Shown: positions 35,218-44,904 of the stretch, piece after piece
Position numbering within the stretch: position 1 is the first letter of the stretch
Layout: the number at the start of each line of letters is the position of its first letter
From: Gluconobacter potus
GTDB taxonomy: Bacteria > Pseudomonadota > Alphaproteobacteria > Acetobacterales > Acetobacteraceae
NCBI RefSeq assembly: GCF_015244705.1
Contig: NZ_JABCQF010000010.1
Coordinates: forward strand, 1 to 64,000
DNA length: 64,000 nt
Reading direction: 5' to 3'
Translations under genes and position numbers: made by a program
The notes under the pieces: generated by a model
Seen by the model: only the letters and a program-made list of their open reading frames with translations
Databases searched by the model: none
What the model was told of the DNA's origin: nothing

Positions 35218-36737
35218 CCGCCGAACTGCATGAAGAACTGACCGATCCGCATGCCGATCAGCTGGATCACGGCGCGGCATCCTCCCGGCCGCTGAAATCG
35301 CGGATTTCGGAACCTCAGCCCCGTGGTGCGAAAATCCACGGGAACCGGCCGGTCGATCAGTCCGAGGCGGCAAACCGCTTCATGGCGGCGACCGAACACG
35401 AGGCTATGCATGACGCGCGTCTGTGGGACCTGCGCCAGAAGCGTGACAAGGAAATGCATGGGATCGAGGAATGGGAAGAGCTCAGAAACCTAGCCTCGGG
35501 CATCAAGGAGCACACGCTTTCCAAACTCGATTACTATCTTGAGCTGTTCGAGAAAAATGCGACGGCCAACGGGATCAAGGTCCACTGGGCCAAGGACGGG
35601 GCCGAGCATAACGCCATCGTTCTCGAGATCCTGCGCAGTAAGGGCGTCGAACGGCTGATCAAGAGCAAGTCGATGCTGACGGAGGAATGTGGCTTCCGGG
35701 AATTCATGGCCGAGAACAATGTCGAGGTCATCGAAACGGATCTTGGCGAGCGTATCCAGCAGCTGGATGATGAAGCACCCAGCCATGTTGTCGTGCCCGC
35801 CGTGCACAAGCTGCGGACCGATGTCGCGAGTGTTTTTGCCAAAACAATCGGTTCCGATCCTGACAATGCGGATGCCCATTACCTGACGGAATGTCAGCGC
35901 GAAGCCACGCGCCCGCTGATCCTCTCGGCGCAGGCCGGTATGACGGGCGGCAATTTCGTGGTTGCGGAGACGGGCACGTTCGTTGTCTGCACCAATGAAG
36001 GCAATGCCGATCTTTCCGCCAACACGCCGCCGTTGCATATCGCATCCATCGGGATCGAAAAGCTGATCCCCGGACTGGATGATCTGGCCGTGTTTGTGCG
36101 GCTGCTGTCGCGCAGTGCTCTGGGCTCGCCGATCACGCAGTATACGTCCCATTTCCGCGGTCCCCGCAAGGGAAGCGAGATGCATGTCGTGCTCGTGGAC
36201 AACGGCCGCTCCGCCCGGCTTGGCATGGAAAAGTTCTGGCCGGGACTGAAATGCATCCGCTGCGGCGCCTGCATGAATACCTGCCCGGTTTTCCGGCGCA
36301 GTGGTGGCCTGAGCTACGGCGCGACCTACGCCGGGCCGATCGGGCTGATCATCGATCCGACCTTCAACGTCCACAAATACCGCAACCTGCCGTATTCCTC
36401 GACGATGAACGGCAGCTGCACCAATGTCTGTCCGGTGAAGATCAATATTCACGAACAGATCGCTGACTGGCGCAAGACGCTGGCAGGCGAGGGGGAAATC
36501 TCCCCGGTCAAGAAGGTCATGATGAAGGCGGCCGGCGAGGTTCTGGCATCCCCGGTGGTCTATCGGGCCAGTCTGCCGCTGGGACGCAGCGCGCTGCGGC
36601 ATCTTCCGCATTTCATGCTCTACAACAAGCTCAATACCTGGGGCCGCAAGCGCGATATTCCCGAGACGCCCAAACAGACGTTCAATGAATGGTATCGCAA
36701 GAACCGGAAGCAGCAGGACGAAGGGAAAAAGTCATGA
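35214..36737 (+). CDS. lutB: L-lactate utilisation Fe-S protein LutB/LldF
   Basis: A 507-residue protein with a LUD domain (residues about 80-300, including GGNFVVAETGTFVVCTNEGN) followed by two ferredoxin-like [4Fe-4S] motifs, CIRCGACMNTCPVF and CTNVCPVKINI, and a C-terminal helical part. It is the electron-transferring subunit of the LutABC lactate oxidation complex at the membrane. The start overlaps the lutA stop by four bases, and its own stop overlaps lutC, so the three are translationally coupled. Confidence 0.94.
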   Translation: MTAELHEELTDPHADQLDHGAASSRPLKSRISEPQPRGAKIHGNRPVDQSEAANRFMAATEHEAMHDARLWDLRQKRDKEMHGIEEWEELRNLASGIKEHTLSKLDYYLELFEKNATANGIKVHWAKDGAEHNAIVLEILRSKGVERLIKSKSMLTEECGFREFMAENNVEVIETDLGERIQQLDDEAPSHVVVPAVHKLRTDVASVFAKTIGSDPDNADAHYLTECQREATRPLILSAQAGMTGGNFVVAETGTFVVCTNEGNADLSANTPPLHIASIGIEKLIPGLDDLAVFVRLLSRSALGSPITQYTSHFRGPRKGSEMHVVLVDNGRSARLGMEKFWPGLKCIRCGACMNTCPVFRRSGGLSYGATYAGPIGLIIDPTFNVHKYRNLPYSSTMNGSCTNVCPVKINIHEQIADWRKTLAGEGEISPVKKVMMKAAGEVLASPVVYRASLPLGRSALRHLPHFMLYNKLNTWGRKRDIPETPKQTFNEWYRKNRKQQDEGKKS

Positions 36738-37327
36738 GCGGTTCACGCGAAGCCATTCTGGACACAATCCGGAAAAACCACGTCCAGGGCGACCGTCCCC
36801 GACCGACTGTGCCGCTGTTCGATCAGGCCGCACCAGCCGACCTGAAGGCACTGTTCCAGAAGTCGCTTGAGCGCATGGGCGGCAAGATGCTGACCCCGGA
36901 TGCGGCCGATCCGATGGCGCCCGTGCGTCAGGCTATCGTCAAGCCGGGACCGGTCCTGTCCTGTGTGCCGGAATTTCAGGGGGATATGCAGATCACGCCC
37001 CAGACGAAGCCGACGGATATTGCGCCGGTTGAATATGCCGTTCTGCGGGCGGCGTTCGGTGTGGCGGAGACGGGATCGTTGTGCTTCACGGAAAAACAGC
37101 TTCTCGTGAACACGACGGGCTTTCTGCCGCAGCATCTGGTAGTCCTGCTGGATCCGACGCAGATCGTGTATAACCTGCACAATGCTTACCAACGCCCGGA
37201 ATGGACGCAGGCGCATTATGCCGTGTTCCAGAGCGGTCCGTCAGCGACAGCGGATATCGAGGGTGTGCTTGTGCACGGGGCGCAGGGTGTGCGCTCGCTG
37301 AGCGTGCTGTTTCACCCCGCATCCTGA
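36734..37327 (+). CDS. lutC: lactate utilisation LUD-domain protein LutC/LldG
   Basis: A 197-residue single LUD-domain protein. Family features include REAILDTIRKN at the N-terminus, the DIAPVEYAVLRAAFGVAETGSLC core, LVNTTGFLPQHLVVLLDP, and DIEGVLVHGAQGVRSLSVLF at the end. It completes the LutABC lactate oxidation set. The ATG at 36734 overlaps the lutB stop; the reading from 36689 runs inside lutB. A strong hairpin follows 50 bases after the stop. Confidence 0.92.
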   Translation: MSGSREAILDTIRKNHVQGDRPRPTVPLFDQAAPADLKALFQKSLERMGGKMLTPDAADPMAPVRQAIVKPGPVLSCVPEFQGDMQITPQTKPTDIAPVEYAVLRAAFGVAETGSLCFTEKQLLVNTTGFLPQHLVVLLDPTQIVYNLHNAYQRPEWTQAHYAVFQSGPSATADIEGVLVHGAQGVRSLSVLFHPAS

Positions 37328-37376
37328 TCCAGATGGTGGCATCAACCCTGCACCCCTGAGGGGGAGCAGAAGAATT

Positions 37377-37409
37377 AGGGGGAATCCAACTGTTTGTTGG
37401 GTTCCCCCT
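37377..37409 (+). terminator. strong stem-loop after lutC
   Basis: AGGGGGAA-T-CCAAC (37377-37390) pairs with GTTGG-G-TTCCCCCT (37396-37409) around TGTTT, followed by TTTGGG. The stem is long and GC-rich; the U-run is short. Confidence 0.65.
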
Positions 37410-37508
37410 TTGGGCTGCCTGCTATTAAGCTGCCCATGACTGTACGGACAAGTGCAGTGTCCGGATTGGACGCGATCTGGAAAACGAATTTAAATATATG
37501 GATTTCCT

Positions 37509-38081
37509 TTGGAAAATATTGAGCAGTTTCAGATACGTGCCGTCTTCGATCACAAGACAATCCGTGTCTATCAGGCCTATAGCGATGAAATAGCGGATGC
37601 TGCCCTATCAAACGGTACGTTTCGACCGCCTACGTTCAAAATGGAACGTATGACCTGGATTAAACCCTCATTTCTGTGGATGATGTATCGAGCGGGATGG
37701 GGCTACAAGGATGCGGGGCAACGCCGAATTCTTGCCGTGGATATTACGCGCACAGGCTTTGAGTGGGCTCTCACGAATAGCTGCAACACCCATCGGGATC
37801 ATTCCATAAGTCCCGAAGAATGGAACAGGCTTAAACTTAAATCGCCTGTGCGAGTTCAATGGGATCCAGAACGCAATTTGCAGCTTGAGCCTCTGCCCTA
37901 TCGTTCTCTTCAAATTGGACTAAGTAAAGATGCTGTCAGTCTCTATACTGGTGAATGGATACAGAAAATCACAGATATGACAGACCTTGCTCATGACATT
38001 CATGCCTGCGTTTTATCTGGTGATCTGGAAAATGCGCGCAAAAAACTTCCAAAGGAATCAGTTTACGGGTTCTCTGTCTGA
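37509..38081 (+). CDS. DUF4291 domain protein
   Basis: A 190-residue protein that fits DUF4291 over its whole length: IRAVFDHKTIRVYQAYSDEI, PTFKMERMTWIKPSFLWMMYR, RAGWGYKD, ILAVDITRTGFEWAL and VQWDPERNL. The function of this family is not known. The start is a TTG without a good ribosome site; no ATG lies closer to the family N-terminus. Its base composition is visibly richer in A and T than neighbouring genes and it has no operon partner, which suggests horizontal acquisition. Confidence 0.8.
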   Translation: MENIEQFQIRAVFDHKTIRVYQAYSDEIADAALSNGTFRPPTFKMERMTWIKPSFLWMMYRAGWGYKDAGQRRILAVDITRTGFEWALTNSCNTHRDHSISPEEWNRLKLKSPVRVQWDPERNLQLEPLPYRSLQIGLSKDAVSLYTGEWIQKITDMTDLAHDIHACVLSGDLENARKKLPKESVYGFSV

Positions 38082-38158
38082 GTGGGATGCAGAACTACAA
38101 TGTGACGTGCCATTTACGCTGTAGGTCGTAAAATCGGTCAAGTAATCGTTCCTGAAGT

Positions 38159-40672
38159 TTATGAACCTGGGGCAACATAGCGGCGGAGGAACGGAGCGGT
38201 GACGCTGTGTTCTGAGGCCGCGACGGCCTCCGGTGTTCCTGAGGCCACGATCCGGCCGCCCTTGCGTCCTGCACCGGGGCCGAGGTCGATGATCCAGTCA
38301 CTGGCCGCTGCTACGCGCATGTCATGCTCGGCCAGCACGACGGTGTTGCCCTGATCGACCAGAGCCTGAAGCTGGAGCATCAACCGGTCCACATCGGCCG
38401 GATGCAGGCCGGTTGTGGGTTCGTCCAGAACATAGAGCACATGTCCGCTGCGCTGTTTCTGAAGTTCGGTCGCGAGCTTGATGCGCTGTGCTTCGCCGCC
38501 TGACAGTTCGGTGGCGGGCTGTCCGAGCCGGAGATAGCCCAGTCCCCCGCGGCACAGGGTATCGAAGCCGCGCGCCAGAGCCGGCACATCCGCAAAGACG
38601 TCACAGGCATCGTCAATGCTCAGGCCCAGCACGTCCGCAATACTGTGCCCGTTCCACAGGACTTCCAGTACTTCGGGTTTGTAGCGGCTGCCGTGGCAGA
38701 CGGGGCAGGGTGTCTGCACGGTTGGCAGGAACAGAAGCTCCACATCGACTGTTCCCACGCCCTCACAGCGCGGGCACCGTCCCTTGGCGACATTGAAGGA
38801 GAACCATCCGGCATCGAAACGGCGCTTTTTGGCGTCCGGCGTTTCGGCAAACAGGCGGCGGATCGTGTCGAACAGGCCGGTATAGGTTGCGGGATTGGAG
38901 CGCGGGGTCCGCCCGATCGGCTTCTGGTCGATCATGACCATGCGTTTGATCGGGCCGGTTCCACCCGAAACGTTCCCCTTGGGTTCGCGGTGTTCGGGGG
39001 GCGGGGCATCATCCGTGCTGTCGTCGTCGGGGTCGATGTCTACTTTCTGGCCCAGAGCGCGGGCCATGATGGACACGAGCGCCTGTCCGACCAGGCTGGA
39101 CTTTCCGGACCCTGACACACCTGTCACTGAAACCAGCACTCCGAGCGGGAGCGTCAGGGCCAGATGGTCCAGATTGTTCCAGCAGATGTCGGTCAGTTCC
39201 AGCGTACCGGGTGGCTTGCGGACCGGTGTGGTGCGAGGCTGGACTGTACCGAACAGATAGGGGCGGGTGCGGGAGTCTTTCACGTCCCGCAGGCCGTCGG
39301 GCAGGCCACTATAGAGGACGCGGCCGCCGCGTTCCCCGGCATCCGGGCCGACATCCACCAGCCATTCCGCACGGCGGATTACGTCCGGATTATGCTCGAC
39401 GACGATCAGCGAATTGCCCGCGTCGCGCAGTCCGTCCAGTGCCCGCAGAAGGGCCTGCGTGTCGGCAGGATGCAGGCCGGAACTGGGTTCATCCAGCACA
39501 TAGACCACGCCGAACAGGTTTGAGCGGATCTGGGTGCCAAGCCGCAGACGCTGGTATTCGCCTGGCGAGAGTGTCTGCACGCCCCGGTCGAGCTGGAGAT
39601 AGCCCAGACCCAGATCCAGCAGCACGTCGATGCGTTCGATCATGGCGTCGACCATGCTACGCGCTGCTACGGCCGTGGCGTCCTTGCCGTTCGCAAGGGT
39701 TTTGGCGGATGCGCGGAGCGAGGTGGCGATGTCTTCGAGGGTACGGCTCGCGAAGTCGGCGATGTTCAGTCCGTCGAATGTTACGCGCAGGGCATCGGGG
39801 TTCAGACGCTGTCCGTGGCAGACCGGGCAGGGGGCGGAGACCATGAAGGACGCCGCGCGTTTGCGCATTTTCTCGCTCTGCGACTGCGTGAAGGTGTGCA
39901 GGACATAGCGCCGCGCGCCGCTGAAGGTGCCGTTGTAATCAGACGGAATGCCGCGCTTGATGGCGTCCATGACCTGAGCATGGGTGCGGCCGGGATAGAC
40001 GGGCTCGGTCGGTGTTTCTTCCGTGTAGAGGATCCAGTCGCGGGTCTTTTTCGGCAGGTCGCGCCAGGGGCAGTCCACATCCACGCCACGGGTGATGAGA
40101 ATGTCCCGGAAGTTCTGTCCCTGCCACGCCGTGGGCCAGGCTGCGACTGCACGGTCGCGGATGCTCAGGCTGTCATCGGGAACGAGTGTCTGTTCCGTCA
40201 CGTCATAGATGCGGCCGAGCCCGTGACATTTCGGGCAGGCGCCCATGGGGGTGTTGGGCGAAAAGGACTCCGCTTCCAGTCGTGACAGGCCGGGCGGATA
40301 GGTGCCTGCGCGGGAATAGAGCATCCGCAGCAGGTTCGAGAGCGTCGTCAGGCTGCCAACGCTGGAGCGGCTGCTGCTTCCGCCGCGCTGCTGCTGAAGC
40401 GCGACGGCGGGCGGTAGTCCGTCGATGGAGGCCACGACCGGCACCGGCATCTGGTCGAACAGGCGCCTGGCATAGGGGGAGACGGACTCCAGATAGCGCC
40501 GCTGCGCCTCGGCATAAATCGTCCCGAAGGCCAGCGAGGACTTGCCGGACCCGGAAACGCCCGTGACGACGACGAGGCGGTCACGCGGCAGGTCCACGTC
40601 CACGTTTTCCAGATTGTGTTCCCGCGCCCCTCGGACGCGGATCATCTCATGGGGCGAGGGCGTCTGGGACAT
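38159..40672 (-). CDS. UvrA-like ABC ATPase lacking a UvrB-binding region (UvrA2 type)
   Basis: An 837-residue UvrA paralog, about 100 residues shorter than housekeeping UvrA. It has two ABC ATPase modules, each with Walker [11 protein letters not shown], and zinc-binding CPKCHG, CPVCHG, CPRCEG and CPVCHG motifs. The second module has the normal signature [13 protein letters not shown]. The first has the odd [12 protein letters not shown] in place of LSGGE.QRI.LA. Between the first Walker A and the first zinc motif the usual long UvrB-binding segment is shortened. Relatives (UvrA2, DrrC) are linked to DNA damage or drug resistance. It is monocistronic. Confidence 0.88.
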   Translation of the reverse strand: MSQTPSPHEMIRVRGAREHNLENVDVDLPRDRLVVVTGVSGSGKSSLAFGTIYAEAQRRYLESVSPYARRLFDQMPVPVVASIDGLPPAVALQQQRGGSSSRSSVGSLTTLSNLLRMLYSRAGTYPPGLSRLEAESFSPNTPMGACPKCHGLGRIYDVTEQTLVPDDSLSIRDRAVAAWPTAWQGQNFRDILITRGVDVDCPWRDLPKKTRDWILYTEETPTEPVYPGRTHAQVMDAIKRGIPSDYNGTFSGARRYVLHTFTQSQSEKMRKRAASFMVSAPCPVCHGQRLNPDALRVTFDGLNIADFASRTLEDIATSLRASAKTLANGKDATAVAARSMVDAMIERIDVLLDLGLGYLQLDRGVQTLSPGEYQRLRLGTQIRSNLFGVVYVLDEPSSGLHPADTQALLRALDGLRDAGNSLIVVEHNPDVIRRAEWLVDVGPDAGERGGRVLYSGLPDGLRDVKDSRTRPYLFGTVQPRTTPVRKPPGTLELTDICWNNLDHLALTLPLGVLVSVTGVSGSGKSSLVGQALVSIMARALGQKVDIDPDDDSTDDAPPPEHREPKGNVSGGTGPIKRMVMIDQKPIGRTPRSNPATYTGLFDTIRRLFAETPDAKKRRFDAGWFSFNVAKGRCPRCEGVGTVDVELLFLPTVQTPCPVCHGSRYKPEVLEVLWNGHSIADVLGLSIDDACDVFADVPALARGFDTLCRGGLGYLRLGQPATELSGGEAQRIKLATELQKQRSGHVLYVLDEPTTGLHPADVDRLMLQLQALVDQGNTVVLAEHDMRVAAASDWIIDLGPGAGRKGGRIVASGTPEAVAASEHSVTAPFLRRYVAPGS

Positions 40673-40738
40673 GGGGCACTCCTGATGATGTCCGCAGGAG
40701 TGTAGACCCGCCAGACATCAGAGTACACAAACCACGCC

Positions 40739-41095
40739 TCAGAAGCCGCGGCTGAGGCGTGCTTCCTGAAAAGCGGCGTTGATGAGCTGTGTCTCGCGCA
40801 TGGCCAGTTCGCGGATTTTTTCTCCCATCGCGCCGACCTTGTCCGGATGGTACTGGCGGATCAGATCGCGATAGGCGCGCTTGATGTCGTCAGGCGATGC
40901 GAATTCGCTGACGCCGAGGACTTCGAACCATGTCCGGTCCGCAGGCGGCTCATCGATCGGGTCTTCCGCTGTTTTCTGATCGGTGTTTCCTGCATCCTTT
41001 TTCCCCGGGATCATCTGCATCACGATGCCCAGAATGACCAGGGCTCCAAGCGTAAGGATGATGAACTTCGCGAAAGCAAAGATGAGCCCGAACAC
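40739..41095 (-). CDS. membrane-anchored J-domain protein
   Basis: A 118-residue protein with one N-terminal membrane helix (FAKFIILTLGALVILGIVM) and a C-terminal J-domain (residues about 54-115) with the HPD motif in RQYHPDKVG. It would stimulate an Hsp70 (DnaK) at the membrane, like DjlA-type proteins. The assigned start is a GTG. The frame stays open upstream to a TAG near 41190 and that stretch also codes for a hydrophobic helix (LLALIGAAFLVYWVL), but it has no ATG, GTG or TTG. An ATG lies just before the TAG, in frame, so a mutated longer gene is possible. Confidence 0.82.
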   Translation of the reverse strand: MFGLIFAFAKFIILTLGALVILGIVMQMIPGKKDAGNTDQKTAEDPIDEPPADRTWFEVLGVSEFASPDDIKRAYRDLIRQYHPDKVGAMGEKIRELAMRETQLINAAFQEARLSRGF

Positions 41096-41256
41096 AAGTC
41101 CCAGATGCGTCAGGACCCAGTAGACAAGAAACGCTGCTCCGATGAGCGCGAGAAGCTGTATGAAAAGTCTTCCGCCAGTAGTTGCAGGCTATCCTATCAT
41201 GGCCGGGTGGACTTCAGGGAGCGACTTCTTTCTCCGGACTGTCTTTCCCGTCCCTG

Positions 41257-41862
41257 TTAGAGCCAGCCGTTTGCCCGAGCGATCCGTCCGGCCTCGATGC
41301 GGTTGCGGGCATCGAGTTTCTGCACGATTTCCGAGAAGTAGTTGCGGACCGTGCCGGAAGAGAGGGACAGTTCCTCGGCGATTTCGCGGTTGGTGCGTCC
41401 GGCTTCGGCGAGGCGAAGCATGGCGCGTTCGCGTTCGGAGAGGGGATCGGGCAGAGCGTCCCAGACGGCTTCGGCCAGGTCGGGTGCGATAGCCCGGCCG
41501 CCTGCCGCGACCTTGCGGATGGCGGCGGCGAGCTGCGTGATGGGCGCGTCCTTGAGCATGTAGCCGCGCACACCGGCCTGAAGCGCGCGGCGCAGATAGC
41601 CGGAGCGGCCGAAGGTCGTCACGATCATCACGCGGCTGGGCAGGCCTTCCTGAAGGATCTTTTCCGCAAGCTCGATGCCGGTGACATGGGGCATTTCGAT
41701 ATCGGTCAGGACGACATCGGGGCGGTGTTCGCGGATCAGGTCGAGCGCCTCGCGCCCGTCGGTCGCCCGTCCGACGATCCGGATGTCGTCTTCGAGTTGC
41801 AGCAGGGCCTCGAAGGCATCGAGGAGCATGGTCTGGTCTTCGGCGAGGATGAGGCGGATCAT
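41257..41862 (-). CDS. NarL/DesR-type response regulator
   Basis: A 201-residue response regulator. The receiver domain has the acidic pocket (AEDQ), the phosphoacceptor Asp54 in VVLTDIEMP, and Lys in YMLKDAP. The LuxR-type helix-turn-helix at the C-terminus shows LSERERAMLRLAEAGRTNREIAEELSLSSGTVRNY. It is encoded after, and overlaps by four bases, the histidine kinase gene, its obvious partner. In the related DesK/DesR system the pair senses membrane state; the signal here is not known. Confidence 0.93.
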   Translation of the reverse strand: MIRLILAEDQTMLLDAFEALLQLEDDIRIVGRATDGREALDLIREHRPDVVLTDIEMPHVTGIELAEKILQEGLPSRVMIVTTFGRSGYLRRALQAGVRGYMLKDAPITQLAAAIRKVAAGGRAIAPDLAEAVWDALPDPLSERERAMLRLAEAGRTNREIAEELSLSSGTVRNYFSEIVQKLDARNRIEAGRIARANGWL

Positions 41863-42983
41863 GGGAGTGTCGTTGCAGTCAGCTTGAAGCCCTGGGGCTG
41901 GGGGGAGAGGGTTAGCGTACCGCCTGAGGCGGCAAGCCGGGCGCGCATGCCGCGCAGGCCGTTGCCTTCGACGATGCTGCGGGCTGGCTGTGGGGCCTGG
42001 AGCGGGCCGTCGTCTTCGAGGGTGAAGGTGTGGATATGGCCTTCCGCGTTCTGCTGGAAGGTCAGGGTGCAGGTCCGGGCATCGGAATGACGGATGACAT
42101 TCGTGACGGCTTCGCGCAGGGCTAGGGCGAGCACGCTGTTCTGCGGCTGATCGGCGGAGGGGGCGTGACCGTTCAGAACGAGCGTGATGCCAGCCGTATT
42201 CAGGGCCTTGCGGGCACGGTCCAGTTCGCGCTGAAGCGACGCACCGTTCATGCCGGCGACGGCTTCGCGGACTTCGCGCAGGGACGTGCGGGCGATCTGG
42301 CTGATTTCCGCGACTTCCTGCCGCGCACGGGGGGCATCGGACGTGAACAGGCGGTCGGCCAGTTCGGCTTTCACGGAAATGACCGTCAGGGAATGGCCGA
42401 GAAGATCATGCAGATCACGCGCGATGCGTTCGCGCTCGGCGGTCGTGGCGAGGGTGCGGATCTCGTTCTGGGCTTCGCGCAGTTCGAAATTGCGGATGCC
42501 GAGCTGCCACTGCACCAGCGTGCCCATATAGGTGATGATGCTGAAAAAGGCGCCGGGGATGACTTCCAGCGTGGTCTTGTGGCGGAAATGCCCGGAAATG
42601 ATCAGGACGACCTGAAGCAGGATGACCATCGTGATGGACTGCCGCTTTCCGGGCAGGCGGGCGCACATCCCGGCGGCGAAAATGCAGTAGACCTCCCAGT
42701 CCCCATGCGTCCAGGCACAGGCATAGCCGATCAGGTCGGTCAGGATGATCTCGCCGTAGCCGTAATACCGGTCTTTCCGGTAGGGCGCGAAATAGACCAG
42801 CAGGAAGACCAGCATGGCGGCCGTGGAAAACAGGACGCCGGCAAGCGTGGGGCGGTGATAGCCCAGCAGCCAGGGGACCGGATAGAACAGCAGGTAGCTC
42901 AGATAGGCCACCAGATACTGGTTGAAATGGGGCCACGGCGTCTTGCGGTCTGCCAGATGGCGGGAGAGGGAATCTGCGGCCAT
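41859..42983 (-). CDS. DesK-like sensor histidine kinase
   Basis: A 374-residue kinase. About five membrane helices in residues 25-155 form the sensor, followed by a HisKA_3 domain with phosphoacceptor His192 in RIARDLHDLLGHSLT, and a HATPase with N-box LREAVTNVIRHS and G-box GNGLRGMRAR. The ATG at 42983 overlaps the stop of the upstream membrane protein gene (ATGA); the reading from 43037 runs into that gene. It pairs with the response regulator downstream. The intimate coupling with the upstream membrane protein suggests that protein is part of the same sensory unit. Confidence 0.92.
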   Translation of the reverse strand: MAADSLSRHLADRKTPWPHFNQYLVAYLSYLLFYPVPWLLGYHRPTLAGVLFSTAAMLVFLLVYFAPYRKDRYYGYGEIILTDLIGYACAWTHGDWEVYCIFAAGMCARLPGKRQSITMVILLQVVLIISGHFRHKTTLEVIPGAFFSIITYMGTLVQWQLGIRNFELREAQNEIRTLATTAERERIARDLHDLLGHSLTVISVKAELADRLFTSDAPRARQEVAEISQIARTSLREVREAVAGMNGASLQRELDRARKALNTAGITLVLNGHAPSADQPQNSVLALALREAVTNVIRHSDARTCTLTFQQNAEGHIHTFTLEDDGPLQAPQPARSIVEGNGLRGMRARLAASGGTLTLSPQPQGFKLTATTLP

Positions 42984-43534
42984 CAGGCGAGGGTGGTTGA
43001 GGACGTGTCCGGGGTCAAGAATACGCCCGAACGCCATAGTCGCATGGCGCTTCCAGCCCAGATGGCGATGGCCGTGCCGAAACCCGCGACTTCAAGGTGA
43101 TGCGGTTCGGGCAGGAGCATGGAAAGGCCGGAAATCAGGACTATGGCGCCGCCCATGAAGAGATGAACCGGCTCCTTCAGGGCACGGCCCAGCGGGATAT
43201 AAGACAGACCGATGATGGCGCCGAGGAGCGGATAGAACAGATCCAGCTGGTGATGGGCATGTGTCCATGATGCGGCGATGAAAATCCCGATGAAGCGCAG
43301 GATTTTGATACGGCGCGCCAGCTTTGGGTCGAGAGTGATTTCGGGGCCGCGCAGAATGAGGTCGCGCCGGATGAAGCCCAGGACGAGAAGGATCGTCGGG
43401 ATGGCGAGGATTGCAACGGTCAGGGTGATGGGAAGCGTGGCCGCCTGTGCGCCGCGTGCAGCCCAGAGAGCCGCGAAGGCCAGACCTGCACAGTCGGTCA
43501 GCAGGCCACGCCAGTTTTTCCGTTCCGTCATCAT
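42983..43534 (-). CDS. polytopic membrane protein of unknown function, first gene of the two-component operon
   Basis: A 183-residue protein with about five membrane helices (for example LPITLTVAILAIPTILLVLG, LFYPLLGAIIGLSYIPL, LFMGGAIVLISGLSMLLP). No family is recognised with confidence. A His-rich loop (SWTHAHHQLD) lies between helices three and four. It is translationally coupled to the DesK-like kinase, so it may sense with it or be its target. The start could be either of two consecutive ATG codons (43534 or 43531). Confidence 0.75.
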   Translation of the reverse strand: MMTERKNWRGLLTDCAGLAFAALWAARGAQAATLPITLTVAILAIPTILLVLGFIRRDLILRGPEITLDPKLARRIKILRFIGIFIAASWTHAHHQLDLFYPLLGAIIGLSYIPLGRALKEPVHLFMGGAIVLISGLSMLLPEPHHLEVAGFGTAIAIWAGSAMRLWRSGVFLTPDTSSTTLA

Positions 43535-43653
43535 CCGCGTTCCGTCTCTGCCGGGGCTACCCGCCGTGAGGATGCCCGTTCCTGCGCTGGAAAACAGGGT
43601 GCAGTGTCAGATGTCGCGGATGACATCGGTCATGGCTGGGGTCATGACGGGGC

Positions 43654-44904
43654 TCAGACCGGACGGAGCAGGATGTGCTTCTTCTTGCCGGACGAGACCT
43701 TCAGGACACCATCCCGCAGGTCGTCGAGCGTGAAGGTCTGGTTCTCGTCCGAGACCACCACGTCATTGACGCGACCGCCACCGCCACGGATCAGGCGGCG
43801 GGCTTCACCACCACTGGCAGCGAGGCCGGCTTCCTGAAAGACGCGGAAAGCGGGCAGGCCTTCGGCGATCAGGTTGGCGGGCAGGTCGATTTCCGGCAGC
43901 GCGGCCTGAGCGGAGCCCTGTTCGAAGACGCGGCGGGCTGTTTCGGCGGCTTCTTCGGCGGCGGCGCGGCCGTGGCAGATGGCGGTGGCCTCGGTCGCGA
44001 GGATCTTCTTGGCCTCGTTGATTTCCGAGCCTTCGAGCGCGCCCAGACGCTCGCACTCCTCAACGGGAAGATCCGTGAAAAACTTGAGGAAGCGGCCGAC
44101 ATCGGCGTCCTCGGTGTTGCGCCAGAACTGCCAGTATTCAAAGACCGGCAGCTTCTCCGGACGCACCCAGGTCGCGCCCTTGGCGGACTTGCCCATCTTG
44201 GCGCCCGAGGATGTGGTGACGAGCGGGGTGGTCAGGCCGAAGATCTGCTTGCCGTCCGTACGGCGCGTCAGATCGATGCCGGAGACGATGTTGCCCCACT
44301 GGTCCGAGCCGCCCATCTGCAGGACGGCGCCGTGACGGCGGTTCAGTTCGCGGAAATCATAGGACTGTAGGATGGAGTAATTGAATTCCAGGAAGGTCAG
44401 ACCCTGTTCGCGTTCCAGACGCTGGCGAACGCTGTCGAAGCCCAGCATCCGGCTGACCGAGAAATGCACGCCCACATCCTGCAGCAGGTTGATGTAGGAC
44501 AGCTTGTCCAGCCAGTCGGCATTATTGGCGAGGATGGCACCGCTGGACGGGTCTTCATCGCTGAAAGTGATGAACTGGCGCAGGGATTTTTCGATCCCGG
44601 CGATGTTGTGCGCGATCGTCTCGTTCGTGATGAGGGAGCGGGCCTCGTCGCGGAAGGACGGGTCGCCAATCTTGGCCGTGCCGCCACCCATCAGCGCAAT
44701 CGGGCGATGGCCGTGCTTCTGGAGCAGACGGAGCGCCATGATGGAGAGCGCATTGCCGACATGCAGGGAGTCCGCGGTCGGGTCGAAGCCCACATAGGCG
44801 GTGATCGGTCCGGCCAGCATGGCCTCGTCGAGGGCGTCGAGGTCGGTGCACTGGAAGATCAGGCCGCGGGCCTGGGCTTCGAGGAGGAACGGACTCTTTG
44901 GCAT
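43654..44904 (-). CDS. tyrS: tyrosyl-tRNA synthetase
   Basis: A 416-residue class I synthetase of the TyrS group, normal length. The HIGH-type motif is in ADSLHVGNAL, the KMSKS-type motif in AKMGKSAKGATW, and tyrosine-site residues in YVGFDPT and QMGGSDQWGNI. The C-terminal S4 RNA-binding domain (EARRLIRGGGGRVNDVVVSD) is present. It charges tRNA-Tyr with tyrosine. It is transcribed alone; I see no T-box leader. Confidence 0.96.
   Translation of the reverse strand: MPKSPFLLEAQARGLIFQCTDLDALDEAMLAGPITAYVGFDPTADSLHVGNALSIMALRLLQKHGHRPIALMGGGTAKIGDPSFRDEARSLITNETIAHNIAGIEKSLRQFITFSDEDPSSGAILANNADWLDKLSYINLLQDVGVHFSVSRMLGFDSVRQRLEREQGLTFLEFNYSILQSYDFRELNRRHGAVLQMGGSDQWGNIVSGIDLTRRTDGKQIFGLTTPLVTTSSGAKMGKSAKGATWVRPEKLPVFEYWQFWRNTEDADVGRFLKFFTDLPVEECERLGALEGSEINEAKKILATEATAICHGRAAAEEAAETARRVFEQGSAQAALPEIDLPANLIAEGLPAFRVFQEAGLAASGGEARRLIRGGGGRVNDVVVSDENQTFTLDDLRDGVLKVSSGKKKHILLRPV

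Noticed and set aside
37328-40738. Genomic island or prophage around the DUF4291 and UvrA-like genes
   Set aside because: No integrase, att-like direct repeats, tRNA or phage genes are seen; only the DUF4291 gene looks compositionally foreign.
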